Source: Echinometra lucunter (lineage: Eukaryota > Echinodermata > Echinoidea > Camarodonta > Echinometridae). Taken from it: a stretch of 64,000 bases of DNA. This document shows positions 47,017-52,025 of the stretch, piece after piece. The stretch's first letter is position 1; each line of letters begins with the position of its first letter. Under the pieces are notes generated by a model that saw only the letters and a program-made list of their open reading frames with translations, did not search any database and was not told the origin of the DNA. Location of the stretch: NCBI GenBank assembly GCA_029962745.1, contig CM057167.1:24900642-24964641 (forward strand), in the 5' to 3' direction. The translations under genes and the position numbers were made by a program.

Positions 47017-48584
47017 CCCTTGAAATTGTCAAACTAGGGTTCCAGAACTGGAAAGAATCCTTGAAGACATCAATTTATCATCCCTTTGATAAGATTTCAT
47101 GAAATAAAGAGGAATCAGACTATACAGTTGGTTTTGGAAGAACCCATGGCCATCTCTTTGCTCCACAACTAATTCTTGTACAGGCACTCAATATATCCCT
47201 AGATCACAACTTACAAGAACAAATTCCCCAGAAGAATTTGGATAGAACAAAGGCAATTACACCATAGACTTGTCTCTTCTAATTTGAGTCCTGCAACAGT
47301 GGAGATGTCATGGTGTAGTGGATCACTCACTTGGCTCTCAATCAGAAGGTTGAGGGTTCGAATCACAGCCTGGCACTAATGTTTTTTAGCAATCTACGTT
47401 TGCCACTCTCCATCTACATGTAGGTATAAATGGGGACCCAATATTCTAGAGCGCTACTTATTTGGCCGATAAGCTATGACAAGGGTAATAATGTTGGAGT
47501 TCCATGAGCGTCACAACACGACTGCCCTTAGCGCTGTACAAGAAGTCACAGTTGTCATTATTATTATTATTGTTATTATTGACATTTATCACAGAACAGT
47601 GTATAAAACATGATGCTAAACAGTCTCAGCTAAGAGCGGGGCTGCTCACAGTGAGCAAATAAATGCGTATCTGCATGAAGTCCATGATTGTATGGTTTCA
47701 ATTCATTTGGTGCATTAAAATCAGAGTGCTGAACCCCGAACTCCTACCCCTTTCCACATGCCCTTTACAGTAGCTCCTGTTTGTTACGTGAAAGCTAGTA
47801 TGAGTAGGTTGAAATTCATTTGCTCATCACTTGCTTGTTATCATCTCTCTGGCTTACTCAACACCTTTCCAAGAGATGTGCAGGTGAAATGTCTTTCCCT
47901 TCGGTTGCTGCAAAACTTTGGAACCCACTGTCTACTACAATGAAGACAGCCTCATCTGTAAACAGTTCCAGAAATTCCTCAAGTCTTATCTATTCTGCAA
48001 GAAAACAATAGATTGGTATAAAATGAAGCAAGTGACATATCAACCAAATTTGTGTGCTCTTCTTCTCGGCCGAATTTTATGCATGAACACTCATCCTACT
48101 AAAAGATATGTTAGGCAAGATATCACAGTATTGCATTGACATCAGTGTAAATGACAGATACATTTTGCTCTTTTACAGGAAATGTCACTTTTGTCACTTG
48201 CTTCCTTTTGCCATAGTAGGGCAGTATTGGCCAAACTGGTCTTCGCGAAGTGATAAGTTATTGTTTGAGTGGCCCAAACATGTTGAGTGGTGTGTGTGTA
48301 GTGCTTTGTTACCGTGAGGAAAAGGTGCTATATTAGATAAATTTTTGATTGAATTGGATTGGATTGGATTTGTATCATATCTTAACTGCTTTGACTCACT
48401 CTCTACTCTTTCTTTGTCCAGCAAACGTAAACGTGAGATCAGGACCATCGTCAGCAACAATCTTCAGTGTCAGCTGGGCAAGAAGCAACGCAAGATACGC
48501 GTCCAGCCGACCGGTGTTGATGAACCAGTCTTCCAGAGAGACCACCATGACTTTATACTACAGTGGCCTAGCATTGAGAGCTGA
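8240..48584 (+). CDS. MYO1D: Unconventional myosin-Id (class I myosin), 5'-truncated in this window
   Basis: This is an actin-based, single-headed, membrane-binding motor. Exons seen: 8240-8333, 10945-11110, 26348-26497, 29360-29482, 30465-30680, 31476-31618, 32708-32933, 34493-34623, 35385-35514, 35820-35897, 36334-36500, 38922-39129, 39496-39719, 42041-42185, 43911-44012, 44608-44724, 46733-46881 and 48422-48584. All junctions are GT-AG with matching phases and give about 909 residues. The order is P-loop ([12 protein letters not shown]), switch I ([11 protein letters not shown]), switch II (DIYGFEIF), motor end, two IQ motifs, then a basic TH1 tail. The acidic residue 16 positions before DAFAK (Glu) fits the TEDS rule. 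The sequence resembles vertebrate MYO1D (about 1,006 residues, from memory) more than MYO1B/C/E; MYO1G is the close alternative. Missing are about 100 N-terminal residues. In the family, Myo31DF/myo1d sets left-right asymmetry in flies and vertebrates; that role here is inferred. Confidence 0.95.
9931..10016 (+). pseudogene. hAT transposase C-terminal fragment
   Basis: About 28 codons resemble the ERVFSxAG...KRSRLTP motif of hAT transposases. No long frame surrounds it and no catalytic residues are visible. It ends where the nested repeat begins. Confidence 0.55.
10041..10582. repeat. Dispersed 540-bp repeat, copy 1
   Basis: A reverse-complement relative lies at 16573-17146. The first 180 bp form a palindrome (ACAAATAATGCACAGAT and mirror), with GAGGGTATTTACAATGTGCG inside. 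The far end contains CACTCGCTATTGGCTAC. Confidence 0.85.
10945..11110 (+). CDS. MYO1D: MYO1D exon with switch I
   Basis: The first base completes the arginine codon split by the previous intron. The exon reads [20 protein letters not shown], then [14 protein letters not shown] with the switch I nucleotide-sensing loop, then the actomyosin-I core ending NNYLLEK. It ends in phase 0 at AAAAG|GTAAAC. A damaged copy of its last 40 or so bases follows in the intron at 11158. Confidence 0.96.
11158..11220 (+). pseudogene. Decayed copy of the end of the MYO1D switch I exon
   Basis: GGAGAATCCCATCAGAAGAC, TATCTTCTGGGAAAGGTAAA and GAAATGTAAT repeat bases 11067-11130 about 94 bp upstream, donor included, with substitutions. 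Confidence 0.85.
11274..11431. mobile_element. Short hairpin MITE with central CCAAT word
   Basis: Ends GGGGGGCGTTTCAT and ATGAAACGCTCCCC. Near the middle is TTTTGATTGGCTGAG, which contains AGCCAATCA on the other strand. Confidence 0.75.
11849..12066. repeat. Two tandem 110-bp units
   Basis: TTTATGAATGACAG...AAAGTCATGAGTAACTCC occurs twice, the second from 11959, with few changes. It contains ACCACCTCGACCACACCTTA in each unit. Confidence 0.9.
12067..13902. other. Intron sequence, nothing recognised
   Basis: AT-rich intron DNA. The one local feature is a duplicated GCGCATTGTAGTTGTGCT at 13206-13240 near GGTACCCA-type inverted words (13192-13345). Confidence 0.5.
13903..14198. mobile_element. 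AGAGTGAAT foldback MITE
   Basis: The left half (AAAAAGAGTGAATGCATTCAC, GGGGTGAATTTCAGAAGAG) is mirrored on the right (CTCTTCTGAAATTCACCCC). The centre is GAGTGATAACT-type sequence. It is a near-complete palindrome of about 295 bp. Confidence 0.88.
14220..14455. repeat. Pyrimidine-rich low-complexity tract
   Basis: Almost pure C/T with TTCTTTCTTTC and CCTTCCTTCC motifs, ending in a C run. Confidence 0.85.
15147..15455. mobile_element. Inverted-repeat element enclosing a tRNA-like block
   Basis: Arms TCCTTAGTGTAGGCGCGCAC and GTGCCTGCTTACACTAAGGA. Inside, at 15249-15259 and 15310-15320, are TGGCGCAGTGG and GGTTCGAATCC, pol III A and B boxes. The acceptor stem does not pair, so it is not a working tRNA. 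Confidence 0.65.
16312..17289. mobile_element. TAGGTG-ended foldback element carrying a nested insertion
   Basis: Left end TAGGTTTTCATTAGTTCAGG, right end ACTGATGTAGATCCACCTA, with inner AGAATAGCC words like the copy at 7395. A second repeat (16573-17146) lies inside it. Confidence 0.7.
16573..17146. repeat. Dispersed 540-bp repeat, copy 2 (inverted)
   Basis: It matches 10041-10582 on the opposite strand, sharing GTAGCCAATAGCGAGTGCGT and GCATCTCGGGTATTTACAAT. Both copies lie in MYO1D introns. Confidence 0.85.
17505..18200. repeat. Long (CT)n pyrimidine tract
   Basis: It starts with a C run and (CT)20-like repeats and continues as imperfect CT/TTC repeats to about 18200. Long open frames of L/S/F across it are artefacts of composition. 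Confidence 0.92.
18707..19087. mobile_element. TIR element filled by a 21-bp minisatellite
   Basis: Inverted arms of about 55 bp (ATGCTCGACAACAGGTCATG and CACGTGACCTGTTGTCGAGC) flank about 12.5 units of 21 bp (core TGAATTTCGCATCC, then GGGTCC). Because 21 is a multiple of three, frames stay open on both strands with seven-residue repeats such as EFRIPGP. Confidence 0.85.
19312..19811. other. Assembly gap of 500 N between duplicated flanks
   Basis: Exactly 500 N. About 35 bases on the left (TGAATGGCAGTATG...CTCCTCTACTAAAACTTGC) recur with small differences on the right (from 19812), so the contig ends probably overlap. Confidence 0.97.
20600..21960. repeat. Tandem array, about 378-bp higher-order unit
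   Basis: The word GAGGAAATTGGA or a variant recurs near 20629, 20862, 21112, 21338 and 21714, with GAAACTGGAGCAAC at 21497 and 21877. Two long units (from about 21110 and 21490) share TTCAGTCTGGTTTCC and CCTGAATGATGTCCTG. Confidence 0.82.
22856..23315. mobile_element. Long-TIR foldback element (TACCGGGTGTC ends)
   Basis: Starts TACCGGGTGTCCCAGAAAAA and ends TTTTTCTGAGACACCCGGTA. The mirror continues through GGTGGATTTTCAGTACTTTA to the centre. TA at both ends fits a Tc1/mariner-type target. Confidence 0.85.
24724..25632. mobile_element. Repeat element with five 150-bp tandem units
   Basis: It begins ATGCCTCCGCCCACC and ends near GGCGGAGGCAT (inverted), with (CGTC)n then five units starting near 24790, 24950, 25100, 25250 and 25405. 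Each has GATAACT, CTTCAAACTTGG or a variant, GATTAGATTTTGG and AAGGTCAAAGGTC. This is a common invertebrate non-autonomous repeat type (from memory). Confidence 0.82.
25640..26265 (+). pseudogene. Tandem relics of the MYO1D exon at 26348
   Basis: Exon-like pieces at about 25650-25702, 25993-26040 and 26175-26260 repeat the exon's acceptor and 5' half, spaced by about 175 bp or twice that. The best copy (26175) has the same TTATTCCAG acceptor and reads SRVIH, then TAG at 26190. The others have further changes. Confidence 0.85.
26348..26497 (+). CDS. MYO1D: MYO1D motor exon ([12 protein letters not shown])
   Basis: Fifty codons, phase 0 at both ends, with acceptor TTATTCCAG and donor GTAAGT. 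It encodes [20 protein letters not shown], the conserved stretch after NYLLEK, and ends [10 protein letters not shown] 15.2-kb intron precedes it. Broken copies of this exon's 5' half lie upstream at about 25640, 25990 and 26175. Confidence 0.96.
27097..27576. mobile_element. TTAA-ended MITE, family B, copy 2
   Basis: The ends are TTAAAGACATTGGTTAAC and GTTAGCCAATGCCTTTAA. The interior matches 231-756 in reverse complement, including the words ACCAGTCTGAAAGTTTCAAA and GTACTCATACACATGTTTCA. It sits in the MYO1D intron before the possible microexon. Confidence 0.82.
27718..27738 (+). CDS. MYO1D: Possible 21-bp MYO1D microexon
   Basis: The sequence TTTTGTGCCAACAG precedes 21 bases reading NERPDAR, followed by donor GTATGT. 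It is phase 0 at both ends, so including or skipping it keeps frame. It would add seven residues to a variable surface stretch between the exons ending NQGNGSA and starting ASQAGHD. Without it the loop already matches the length I expect for MYO1D, so I read it as optional, or a chance match. Confidence 0.4.
28775..29013. repeat. Duplicated 90-bp segment
   Basis: Both copies have GCAAGT(T/C)CAAGTCCTCTCAA, CTGCA(T/C)CATTTG, AAGAATCTTG and CAGATTGCTGTCTAT. The spacing is about 143 bp. Confidence 0.88.
29360..29482 (+). CDS. MYO1D: MYO1D motor exon (functional first copy of a tandem set)
   Basis: Forty-one codons, phase 0 to phase 0, with acceptor TTTTTTTCCAG and donor GTGAGT. It reads [20 protein letters not shown], then the LGFTPDEQ helix region and VAAIMHL. 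It is the only copy in the local tandem array with a proper polypyrimidine tract. Three further copies follow at 29578, 29799 and 29996. Confidence 0.93.
29578..29692 (+). pseudogene. Broken second copy of the MYO1D exon
   Basis: The sequence matches the exon at 29360 but has no AG acceptor at its left end. It has a small disruption near 29635 that brings TGA TGA into frame. The GTGAGT donor at 29693 is kept. It cannot encode the motor segment. Confidence 0.85.
29799..29906 (+). pseudogene. Open third copy of the MYO1D exon, possible alternative exon
   Basis: An AG precedes the copy and GTGAGT follows. The 36 codons are open and in phase 0 at both ends. It reads [20 protein letters not shown] and ends VASIMHL, so its first residues differ from the real exon and its length is five codons shorter. 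The upstream sequence is purine-rich (GGGGA runs) with no polypyrimidine tract, which argues against efficient splicing. It is either a fresh duplicate or a mutually exclusive exon. Confidence 0.55.
29996..30103 (+). pseudogene. Open fourth copy of the MYO1D exon
   Basis: This copy has the same layout as the one at 29799: AG, 36 open codons in phase 0 ending VAAIMHL, then a weak donor GTTAGT. The E to K and M to V changes relative to the real exon are conservative in length. The upstream tract is again G-rich rather than pyrimidine-rich. A remnant of a further unit starts near 30150. Confidence 0.55.
30363..30430 (+). pseudogene. Duplicated acceptor and start of the MYO1D TEDS exon
   Basis: A T-tract, CGCAG and about 27 bases closely resembling the start of the exon at 30465 occur 60 bp upstream of the real acceptor, followed by the same TCATTA spacer. 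Using the AG at 30403 would read [12 protein letters not shown] and then stop. It is a partial tandem copy that could act as a decoy acceptor. Confidence 0.8.
30465..30680 (+). CDS. MYO1D: MYO1D motor exon with TEDS site
   Basis: Seventy-two codons, phase 0 to phase 0. It starts [19 protein letters not shown] and ends YYGRDAFAK, the class I form of the DALAK motif. Sixteen residues before DAFAK is a Glu, the TEDS position of the cardiomyopathy loop, so phosphorylation should not be needed for activity (family knowledge). A 60-bp tandem duplication just upstream gives a second AG at 30402-30403. Confidence 0.96.
30872..31275. mobile_element. TTAA-ended MITE, family A, copy 2
   Basis: Starts TTAACCCATTCGTGACAG and ends CTGTCATGAATGGTTTAA. 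It lies in the MYO1D intron between the TEDS exon and the switch II exon. Confidence 0.9.
31476..31618 (+). CDS. MYO1D: MYO1D exon with switch II
   Basis: The exon opens [15 protein letters not shown] directly after DAFAK and ends [19 protein letters not shown] is the switch II element that closes on ATP gamma-phosphate. The exon leaves with two bases (AG) of a serine codon at donor GTAAGG. Confidence 0.97.
31619..32707. other. MYO1D intron
   Basis: It holds the GACCACCTGTCTATAA-type repeat at 32273-32466. The rest has no recognisable gene. CATTCTTCGGCCTGCTTCGG at 31940 is a local imperfect repeat. Confidence 0.5.
32273..32466. mobile_element. ACAGTCAAACCTG foldback repeat, copy 1
   Basis: Left ACAGTCAAACCTGCTTTAGC, right ACACAGGTTTCACTGT, with CTATAAAGACCACCTG and GTCTCCCTTGAGTGGTCTT inside. 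Relatives occur at 34782, 38150 and 38492. Confidence 0.8.
32708..32933 (+). CDS. MYO1D: MYO1D motor exon (relay region)
   Basis: The first base completes serine. The exon reads [20 protein letters not shown] (relay helix), then [15 protein letters not shown] and [19 protein letters not shown]. It ends in phase 0 at ACCGATGCG|GTAGGA, a slightly weak donor. The match to MYO1D is close throughout. Confidence 0.97.
33308..33472. mobile_element. Inverted-repeat MITE
   Basis: Ends GCAAATAATCA and TGATTATTTGC, with inner GACAAACTATCACTTT and its mirror AAAGTGATAGTTTGTC. It sits in the MYO1D intron 32934-34492. Confidence 0.78.
33594..33715. mobile_element. Partial copy of the 2300-2400 element
   Basis: In reverse complement it shares AAGTCTATGGGAGCTGAAC and CGTACCATCCAAAATGTACC with 2328-2390. 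It is a fragment inside the MYO1D intron at 32934-34492. Confidence 0.7.
34050..34460. repeat. Imperfect (ATC)n tract before a MYO1D exon
   Basis: About 400 bp of CAT/ATC triplets with interruptions. Long open frames on both strands (poly-I/V or poly-M) result from the repeat. It lies 30 bp upstream of the acceptor of the 34493 exon, taking up the branch-point region. Confidence 0.93.
34493..34623 (+). CDS. MYO1D: MYO1D motor exon (IRHYAGDV)
   Basis: The exon follows directly after a long ATC-repeat tract and a short CTCCCTCTTTCTGCAG acceptor. It encodes [20 protein letters not shown] and ends [10 protein letters not shown]. It leaves with two bases of a threonine codon at AC|GTACGT. Confidence 0.96.
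34782..34972. mobile_element. ACAGTCAAACCTG foldback repeat, copy 2 (inverted)
   Basis: Left ACAGTGAAACCTGTATATAA, right AAAGCAGGTTTGACTGT. It matches 32273-32466 in reverse complement, with AGGTGGTCTTTATGGACAGG inside. Confidence 0.82.
35385..35514 (+). CDS. MYO1D: MYO1D motor exon ([14 protein letters not shown])
   Basis: The first base completes threonine. The exon reads [20 protein letters not shown], then [17 protein letters not shown], and ends in phase 0 before GTAAGT. These are conserved lower-50K-domain sequences of MYO1D. Confidence 0.96.
35820..35897 (+). CDS. MYO1D: MYO1D motor exon (short, loop 2 side)
   Basis: Twenty-six codons, phase 0 on both sides: [20 protein letters not shown] and then KNLASK. 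It matches MYO1D around the actin-binding loop 2, which is short in this class. Confidence 0.95.
35962..36034. mobile_element. Truncated family A MITE
   Basis: Only a diverged left end is left (GACCCATTCATGAAAGGAATT, then CAGTTTGATCAAC and AAATTGGCAACACCA). It sits in a 436-bp MYO1D intron. Confidence 0.65.
36334..36500 (+). CDS. MYO1D: MYO1D motor exon (YYVRCIKPN, converter side)
   Basis: It encodes [16 protein letters not shown], then [20 protein letters not shown] and RFLL. The RCIKPN and LGLLENVR stretches are universal myosin SH-helix landmarks. It leaves with two bases of arginine at AG|GTAGGT. Confidence 0.97.
36557..36748. mobile_element. Hairpin MITE with internal CCAAT word
   Basis: Ends GGGCCGGTATTCTGAAAATC and GATTTTCAGAATACGGGCCC, then CGTGTTATC and its mirror. 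TGAGCCAATGGCT lies inside at about 36693. Confidence 0.85.
37550..38137. mobile_element. TTAA-ended MITE, family C, long arms
   Basis: Starts TTAAAGGAGAATGCAACCCA and ends TGGGTTGCATTCTCCTTTAA. The arms continue more than 150 bp (GAGTTGGCAACT, TGATGTCATCGTGGACA and mirrors), so it is nearly a full palindrome. Confidence 0.9.
38150..38316. mobile_element. ACAGTCAAACCTG foldback repeat, copy 3 (diverged)
   Basis: GTACAGAAAGACCATCTGTC on the left and CTCCCTTGAGTGGTCTTTAC, CACACAGGTTTC on the right, with ACCACCTGCCCATAAAGAC inside. It abuts the family C MITE. Confidence 0.7.
38492..38897. mobile_element. ACAGTCAAACCTG foldback repeat, copy 4, interrupted
   Basis: Left ACAGTAAAATCTGCTTTAGC and ACCACCTGTATCATAG. 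The right end (TTGAGTGGTCTTGGTAACTA, GGTTCTCTGTATT) lies beyond a C-run at 38759-38777, just before a MYO1D acceptor at 38921. Confidence 0.65.
38922..39129 (+). CDS. MYO1D: MYO1D converter exon
   Basis: The first base completes arginine, then [12 protein letters not shown]. It ends [15 protein letters not shown], the end of the converter, followed by TFLQK, the first residues of IQ motif 1. It ends in phase 0 at AAAAG|GTGTTA. Confidence 0.96.
39496..39719 (+). CDS. MYO1D: MYO1D neck exon with IQ motifs
   Basis: [16 protein letters not shown] completes IQ motif 1 (LQKxWRGxxAR), and [14 protein letters not shown] is the second, degenerate IQ. Both should bind calmodulin-like light chains. The exon continues into the TH1 tail with [15 protein letters not shown] and leaves with AG of an arginine codon at donor GTGGGT. 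Confidence 0.96.
39825..41855. mobile_element. About 2-kb inverted-repeat element with an inserted MITE
   Basis: The left arm (GAAACTTGGCATGAAACTG near 39860) is mirrored by CAGTTTCATGCCAGTTTTC near 41745. The right arm starts directly at the insertion site of the MITE 41267-41719. The interior (40000-41200) holds no convincing gene. Confidence 0.6.
41267..41719. mobile_element. hAT-like MITE with perfect 8-bp target duplication
   Basis: Perfect termini GGCTTTTACTAAACACTCGG and CCGAGTGTTTAGTAAAAGCC continue through GTCGCGG. GATGATGT flanks both sides (41259-41266 and 41720-41727). Inner CAAGTGTTAACT and TTTGG(T/A)CC words are also mirrored. Confidence 0.93.
42041..42185 (+). CDS. MYO1D: MYO1D TH1 tail exon
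   Basis: It starts after a long T tract. It encodes [20 protein letters not shown], then a basic stretch [27 protein letters not shown] corresponds to the RAWEGNYL element of vertebrate MYO1D. It ends in phase 0 at GTAAGT. Confidence 0.94.
42244..42599. mobile_element. Hairpin MITE (outer of a nested pair)
   Basis: Left GGCCAGAATTCTCAAAGATG, right CACCTTTGTGAATTCTAGC. Inner TTTAGACCATGGTTTAGGCA and TGCCTAAACCATGGTCTAAA mirrors (one base off at each end). The element at 42324-42497 interrupts it. Confidence 0.85.
42324..42497. mobile_element. Hairpin MITE nested inside another, with CCAAT word
   Basis: Ends GGGGTGTTGCAAGAAAGTTG and CAACTTTCTTGCAACACCCC. Near the centre TTTTGATTGGTCAGTG contains GACCAATC on the other strand. 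Confidence 0.9.
43010..43112 (-). pseudogene. LINE reverse-transcriptase ORF tail relic
   Basis: On the minus strand a frame reads [20 protein letters not shown], then [12 protein letters not shown] and stop. This resembles the GHVxRR...RGRPxTTW tail of non-LTR retrotransposon ORF2 proteins. It is short and broken, in a MYO1D intron. Confidence 0.7.
43911..44012 (+). CDS. MYO1D: MYO1D TH1 tail exon
   Basis: Thirty-four codons, phase 0 to phase 0. It reads [20 protein letters not shown] and then [14 protein letters not shown], matching the lipid-binding PH-like part of the TH1 domain. The donor is GTAAAA. Confidence 0.93.
44608..44724 (+). CDS. MYO1D: MYO1D TH1 tail exon
   Basis: Thirty-nine codons: [20 protein letters not shown], then [19 protein letters not shown]. 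It is phase 0 at both ends. The [15 protein letters not shown] core is the most conserved strand pair of class I tails. Confidence 0.95.
45168..45583. mobile_element. TTAA-ended MITE, family A, copy 3 (inverted)
   Basis: Opposite orientation to the other copies: TTAACCCATTTGTGACAG on the left, CTGTCACGAATGGGTTAA on the right. It lies in the MYO1D intron 44725-46732. A more distant relative may lie at 45770-45990. Confidence 0.9.
46335..46640. repeat. Two-unit dispersed repeat
   Basis: GAT(G/C)AAACTACTTCCTCATTTTT, AGCAATGCTCA, GAAATTTGGCAC recur at about 46413 and 46569. The style (weak tandem units after CGTATGTAGG and GTCTGTCTGTCGG) resembles the element at 24724. Confidence 0.7.
46733..46881 (+). 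CDS. MYO1D: MYO1D TH1 tail exon
   Basis: It encodes [20 protein letters not shown], then [20 protein letters not shown] and [10 protein letters not shown]. It leaves with two bases (GA) of aspartate at donor GTGAGT. Confidence 0.94.
46978..47010. repeat. (CT)n microsatellite
   Basis: About 14 CT units in the MYO1D intron just after the 46733 exon. Confidence 0.95.
47300..47583 (+). mobile_element. tRNA-derived SINE
   Basis: The A box TGGTGTAGTGG (47311-47321) and B box GGTTCGAATC (47355-47364) mark a tRNA-like head. An unrelated body (GCAATCTACGTTTGCC) and a tail of ATT repeats follow (47552-47582). This is a typical SINE layout in the last MYO1D intron. Confidence 0.78.
47760..48015 (+). 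pseudogene. LINE reverse-transcriptase ORF tail relic
   Basis: Two overlapping frames together resemble the C-terminal end of CR1/Jockey-type ORF2: [18 protein letters not shown] in one and [15 protein letters not shown] in the next, separated by a frameshift. Family: RSFxxAAPKLWNxLP...FKxxLKTYLF. Confidence 0.75.
48422..48584 (+). CDS. MYO1D: MYO1D last coding exon and stop
   Basis: It encodes the basic run [16 protein letters not shown], then [14 protein letters not shown], and ends [13 protein letters not shown] followed by TGA. Human MYO1D also ends in a short hydrophobic strand (FILSVPGN), so the end is complete. Confidence 0.95.
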
Positions 48585-49570
48585 GAAGAGACTGGTAGCC
48601 TATCCCTATAGTCTGAAACCTTGGTTAGCACTTGATCTCTTGATGTATGTTCTCATTAGTTGCCTTAAATTAAAATTGGAGAAAGGCATTCCACTATATT
48701 ATGGAAGGAAGTGTTGATCCCCAGTTTTTTTTTACATTGCTGTGATTATGTAACAAAATTAAGACACACATGGAATCCATCATGAAGCATAAATGTTGAA
48801 TCCATTTTATACAAATATCTAAATACAGGAATGTGGTGATTTGTAAAGTATAAAGTGGTTGAAATTTTGCCCGGAATAAATTGGTGGACTAACTCTCGGG
48901 TTTGAACCCGAAAGTTAGGCTGCTTTTGGGAATACCAGCAGTAATCTGTATTATCAAATCCTATAGTACCACGTGGTGTGCAGTGTACATGTACGTTCCA
49001 TATCCAGTGTATGTGTGGCATGTGTCAACTGTGGCACTCAACATTTTGCTCCATCAGTTGACTAAAGCAGGTAAAGAGTTGATAGATGTATATGTATATT
49101 TTTTTTATTGTAATCATATTGTTTATTAGGGAAATCATGTTAATACTTTCCATATGCCTTGTTAATGTCATACAGATAAACTGATTGACATGAAAAAGTA
49201 GATAAGAAACAAATTGTCACATTTCAATATGAACAACTCCTTCATGTCTGTGAGACATGAAATAATTATTTATGAAAATTATGTACTTAAAGCAGACATT
49301 CCAAAGTCTATTGTAAGATATGAGATGTTATACATCTATAAGGATAGTTACAAAATTATAAGTAGTTTGTATAATATTAACTATTGATAGATTGATGATG
49401 CTTTCTAACCAAGAAAAATTAAGATGAAATATGATCAGTAAATTTGAATTATTGTCCTAAGTTGATGTGCCTGTAGGAGAAGAGAAAGTGAATTTGTATG
49501 GACTGCCTAATACTTGTGCATGTACCTAATATTTGTATGTGGACCTAATAAAGTGCAATCAGTGTATCAT
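48585..49570 (+). other. MYO1D: Probable MYO1D 3' UTR
   Basis: AT-rich non-coding sequence follows the stop. Candidate poly(A) signals AATAAA lie at 48875-48880 and 49547-49552. The second is followed by sequence with GT-rich words. The true end cannot be told from sequence alone. Confidence 0.5.
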
Positions 49571-50727
49571 CTGTTCAGTACCAGAAGGGCTTAACTCCTG
49601 TGTAAGATGATTTGAGCTATTGTCTTTCTGACTGTCAGCAGGTAGTATGTCTGGTATAGTAATGAAGAAATGGTGTTTTCCATATTTTTTATTCTTTAAT
49701 GGGAAAGAATTTAATTGCACAATTTGAAAGCTTTCCAGAAATGTTTGTACATGTACAAATGTGAGAACAAGAATCATCAACTTCACATTTTTCTGTTGCG
49801 ACAACAGTTTAACGTAATATATATATTTATGGCACAATTTCCTAAGATTACCTTTATGAGCTAATAAATCAACTATGCAAATGAAGAAAAAGAATTCTCT
49901 TCTTTTTGCTGAAATCAAGTAATTGCTGTGAATTTCAAAGTATTTTTTTTTCCTTATTAAGCTCAAGTCCTTCATTTTTTCTGCTTCATAGCAATTGTAT
50001 AGGTTTATAAATGCTGATCAGAAAAATTATGATGAGCAAGAGATAAGTATTTTCTTTGCTTCGATGTGTGCTAAAATGTGTATTGGGAGAACTAAATTTT
50101 GGTGTTTTTTTCAATTATTATTATTGAAATTGTAAGAGTTGTACTTACTGATTGATATTAGTTTATACTCAGACAGCTGTCATGAATAGCAAGAATTGTT
50201 TTAATTTTTTTATTTTTTAAGCCTCAGCCCCCCGTAAGTAGAAAATTTTGTCTGTTTTTCATTTATCATACTCTGTTGTACAGTAGGCGCTGGGTAATTA
50301 TTTTCATGCCTGTTGATTGCCTCGTAATTTTCTTTTTCATTTTATTTCATCTAAATTTTAAGTTGATTTTTGCAGTGGTCTGCATTCTTGCATCTTGTAT
50401 TTCTTTTATTTTTCTCTTCTAGAAAACAATATACAATATGGATTTTGAAGACATTTTGATTATATTTATAAATGCAGTAATATTTTTGCCATCTTAATAT
50501 TTTTGTCATCTGCAGAGAACAGCATTCTTTGATTATAAAGTTAATACCCACAGGCGTGTGTCTTTAGCAGATGGTATGTTTTTCTGCTTGTAGATACAGT
50601 TCTTGGTATTCTTTCATAAGTTATCAGAACATGACATTGTCATGTCATTGTATCATAACTTTCCTCACAGAAATTGAATTGAATGTTTCCTTCTTTTTAC
50701 CAGATCTGGCAGGAAAAGCCCAGGCCT
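49571..50727. other. Spacer after MYO1D, nothing recognised
   Basis: AT-rich DNA with T runs. No gene or clear repeat. It may still be 3' UTR if transcription ends beyond 49.55 kb. Confidence 0.5.
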
Positions 50728-50877
50728 GGGCCCCATTTCATAAAACCTGATATCAATAACAAGTTGCAATTACTGTTATAAGCTACTGAAATTCTTGCGT
50801 CTGATTGGCTGAGAGCAAATTTGTCGTAGAAATGTGGCAGTTTTTACTGATAACAAGTTTTATGAAACGGGGGCCCC
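50728..50877. mobile_element. Hairpin MITE with CCAAT word at the apex
   Basis: Ends GGGCCCCATTTCATAAAAC and GTTTTATGAAACGGGGGCCCC (one extra G). The centre is GTCTGATTGGCTGAGAG, whose other strand has AGCCAATCA. Confidence 0.85.
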
Positions 50878-51734
50878 TGGGACTGATTTATCAGTCGAAT
50901 AGGCCTTCTGACAGCTTATTTTAGAGTTCAGGCAGCCTAGCGAACAGAGTTGCATGAAAAGATGCATCCAGAATGCATGCAATACAGACAACGGTATGCA
51001 TTTTGTGTTCTTTACGCTTCTTCTTGTGCCACTATGTTTTGCTAAGCTATTGTAGCAACTTTCTAGCAATACGTTTTACTGCATGATTATATCTTGCCAC
51101 TGAATGCATACAACCCATTTTCATTCGCCATTTAAATACATGTTTCTTTGTTCATTTGTTTATTTTTGTTGTTTTTTTTTTGTTGTAAACTCTGTGATAC
51201 TATTACAAAGTATCGTATAGCTGTAAGTTTGTTGAGACGCAAGATTATGTGAAATATGTCATGCTGTGTAGTACTAAAAAGGTGCAAATAGTTTGGTTTA
51301 GTTTCTAAAGCTTTGTGTAAACTTTGCAACAAACATAATGATGTTAACAAAGGAGAAACATATTTTTTCAATCTCAAGAAATGATTGGGAAGAAAATAAT
51401 TTCAAATCTTTGATTGGAATCATAAATAAAGCAAGTTTTCAGAATACTTTATTGTAATATAAAACAATTGCATGAATTTTATAAATTTTGTATTGTAGGT
51501 TTTAGATGAATATAATATGATAGGTTATATTGATATAGATATAAATTTATGTTTGATTTTATAGCTAATATATAATTGCTCGTATGATTATAACCACAGT
51601 ACTCAATTTTCATACTGATTCCTTTTGATCAGTTTAAAAAATTTGACAAGATTTATGTATGCTTGTGGAATTTATAAAGAATAAAATGAAAAGTGTAAAT
51701 GTTTTGCTTGTCCGTTTTATCACCTCTGTCCTGT

Positions 51735-52025
51735 TGGAAGAGAGAGAGGGGAAGAGAGAAAGAGTGAGAGAGAGCTCGAGAGGTAAAGGGCAGAGCAGAG
51801 CACGAGGGAAAGGGGATTGAGAGAGTTAGGGAGAGAAGAGAGAAAGAAGATAGGGAGAGAACGAGAGAGAAAGAAAGAAGACGGAGAGAGAGGAAGAAGA
51901 GAAGGGAGGTGGAGGGAAAAGAGATAAGAGGGGAGAGAAAAAGAGTGGAAAGAAGAAAAGAGAAAATGAGAAGGGATGCAGGAGAGGGAGAGAGAAAAAG
52001 ACTGAAAGAGGGGGACTCGAAGACT
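51735..52025. repeat. (GA)n purine-rich tract
   Basis: About 290 bp of AGAGAG/GAAGGA low-complexity sequence. It is preceded by an AATAAA at 51680-51685. Confidence 0.9.
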
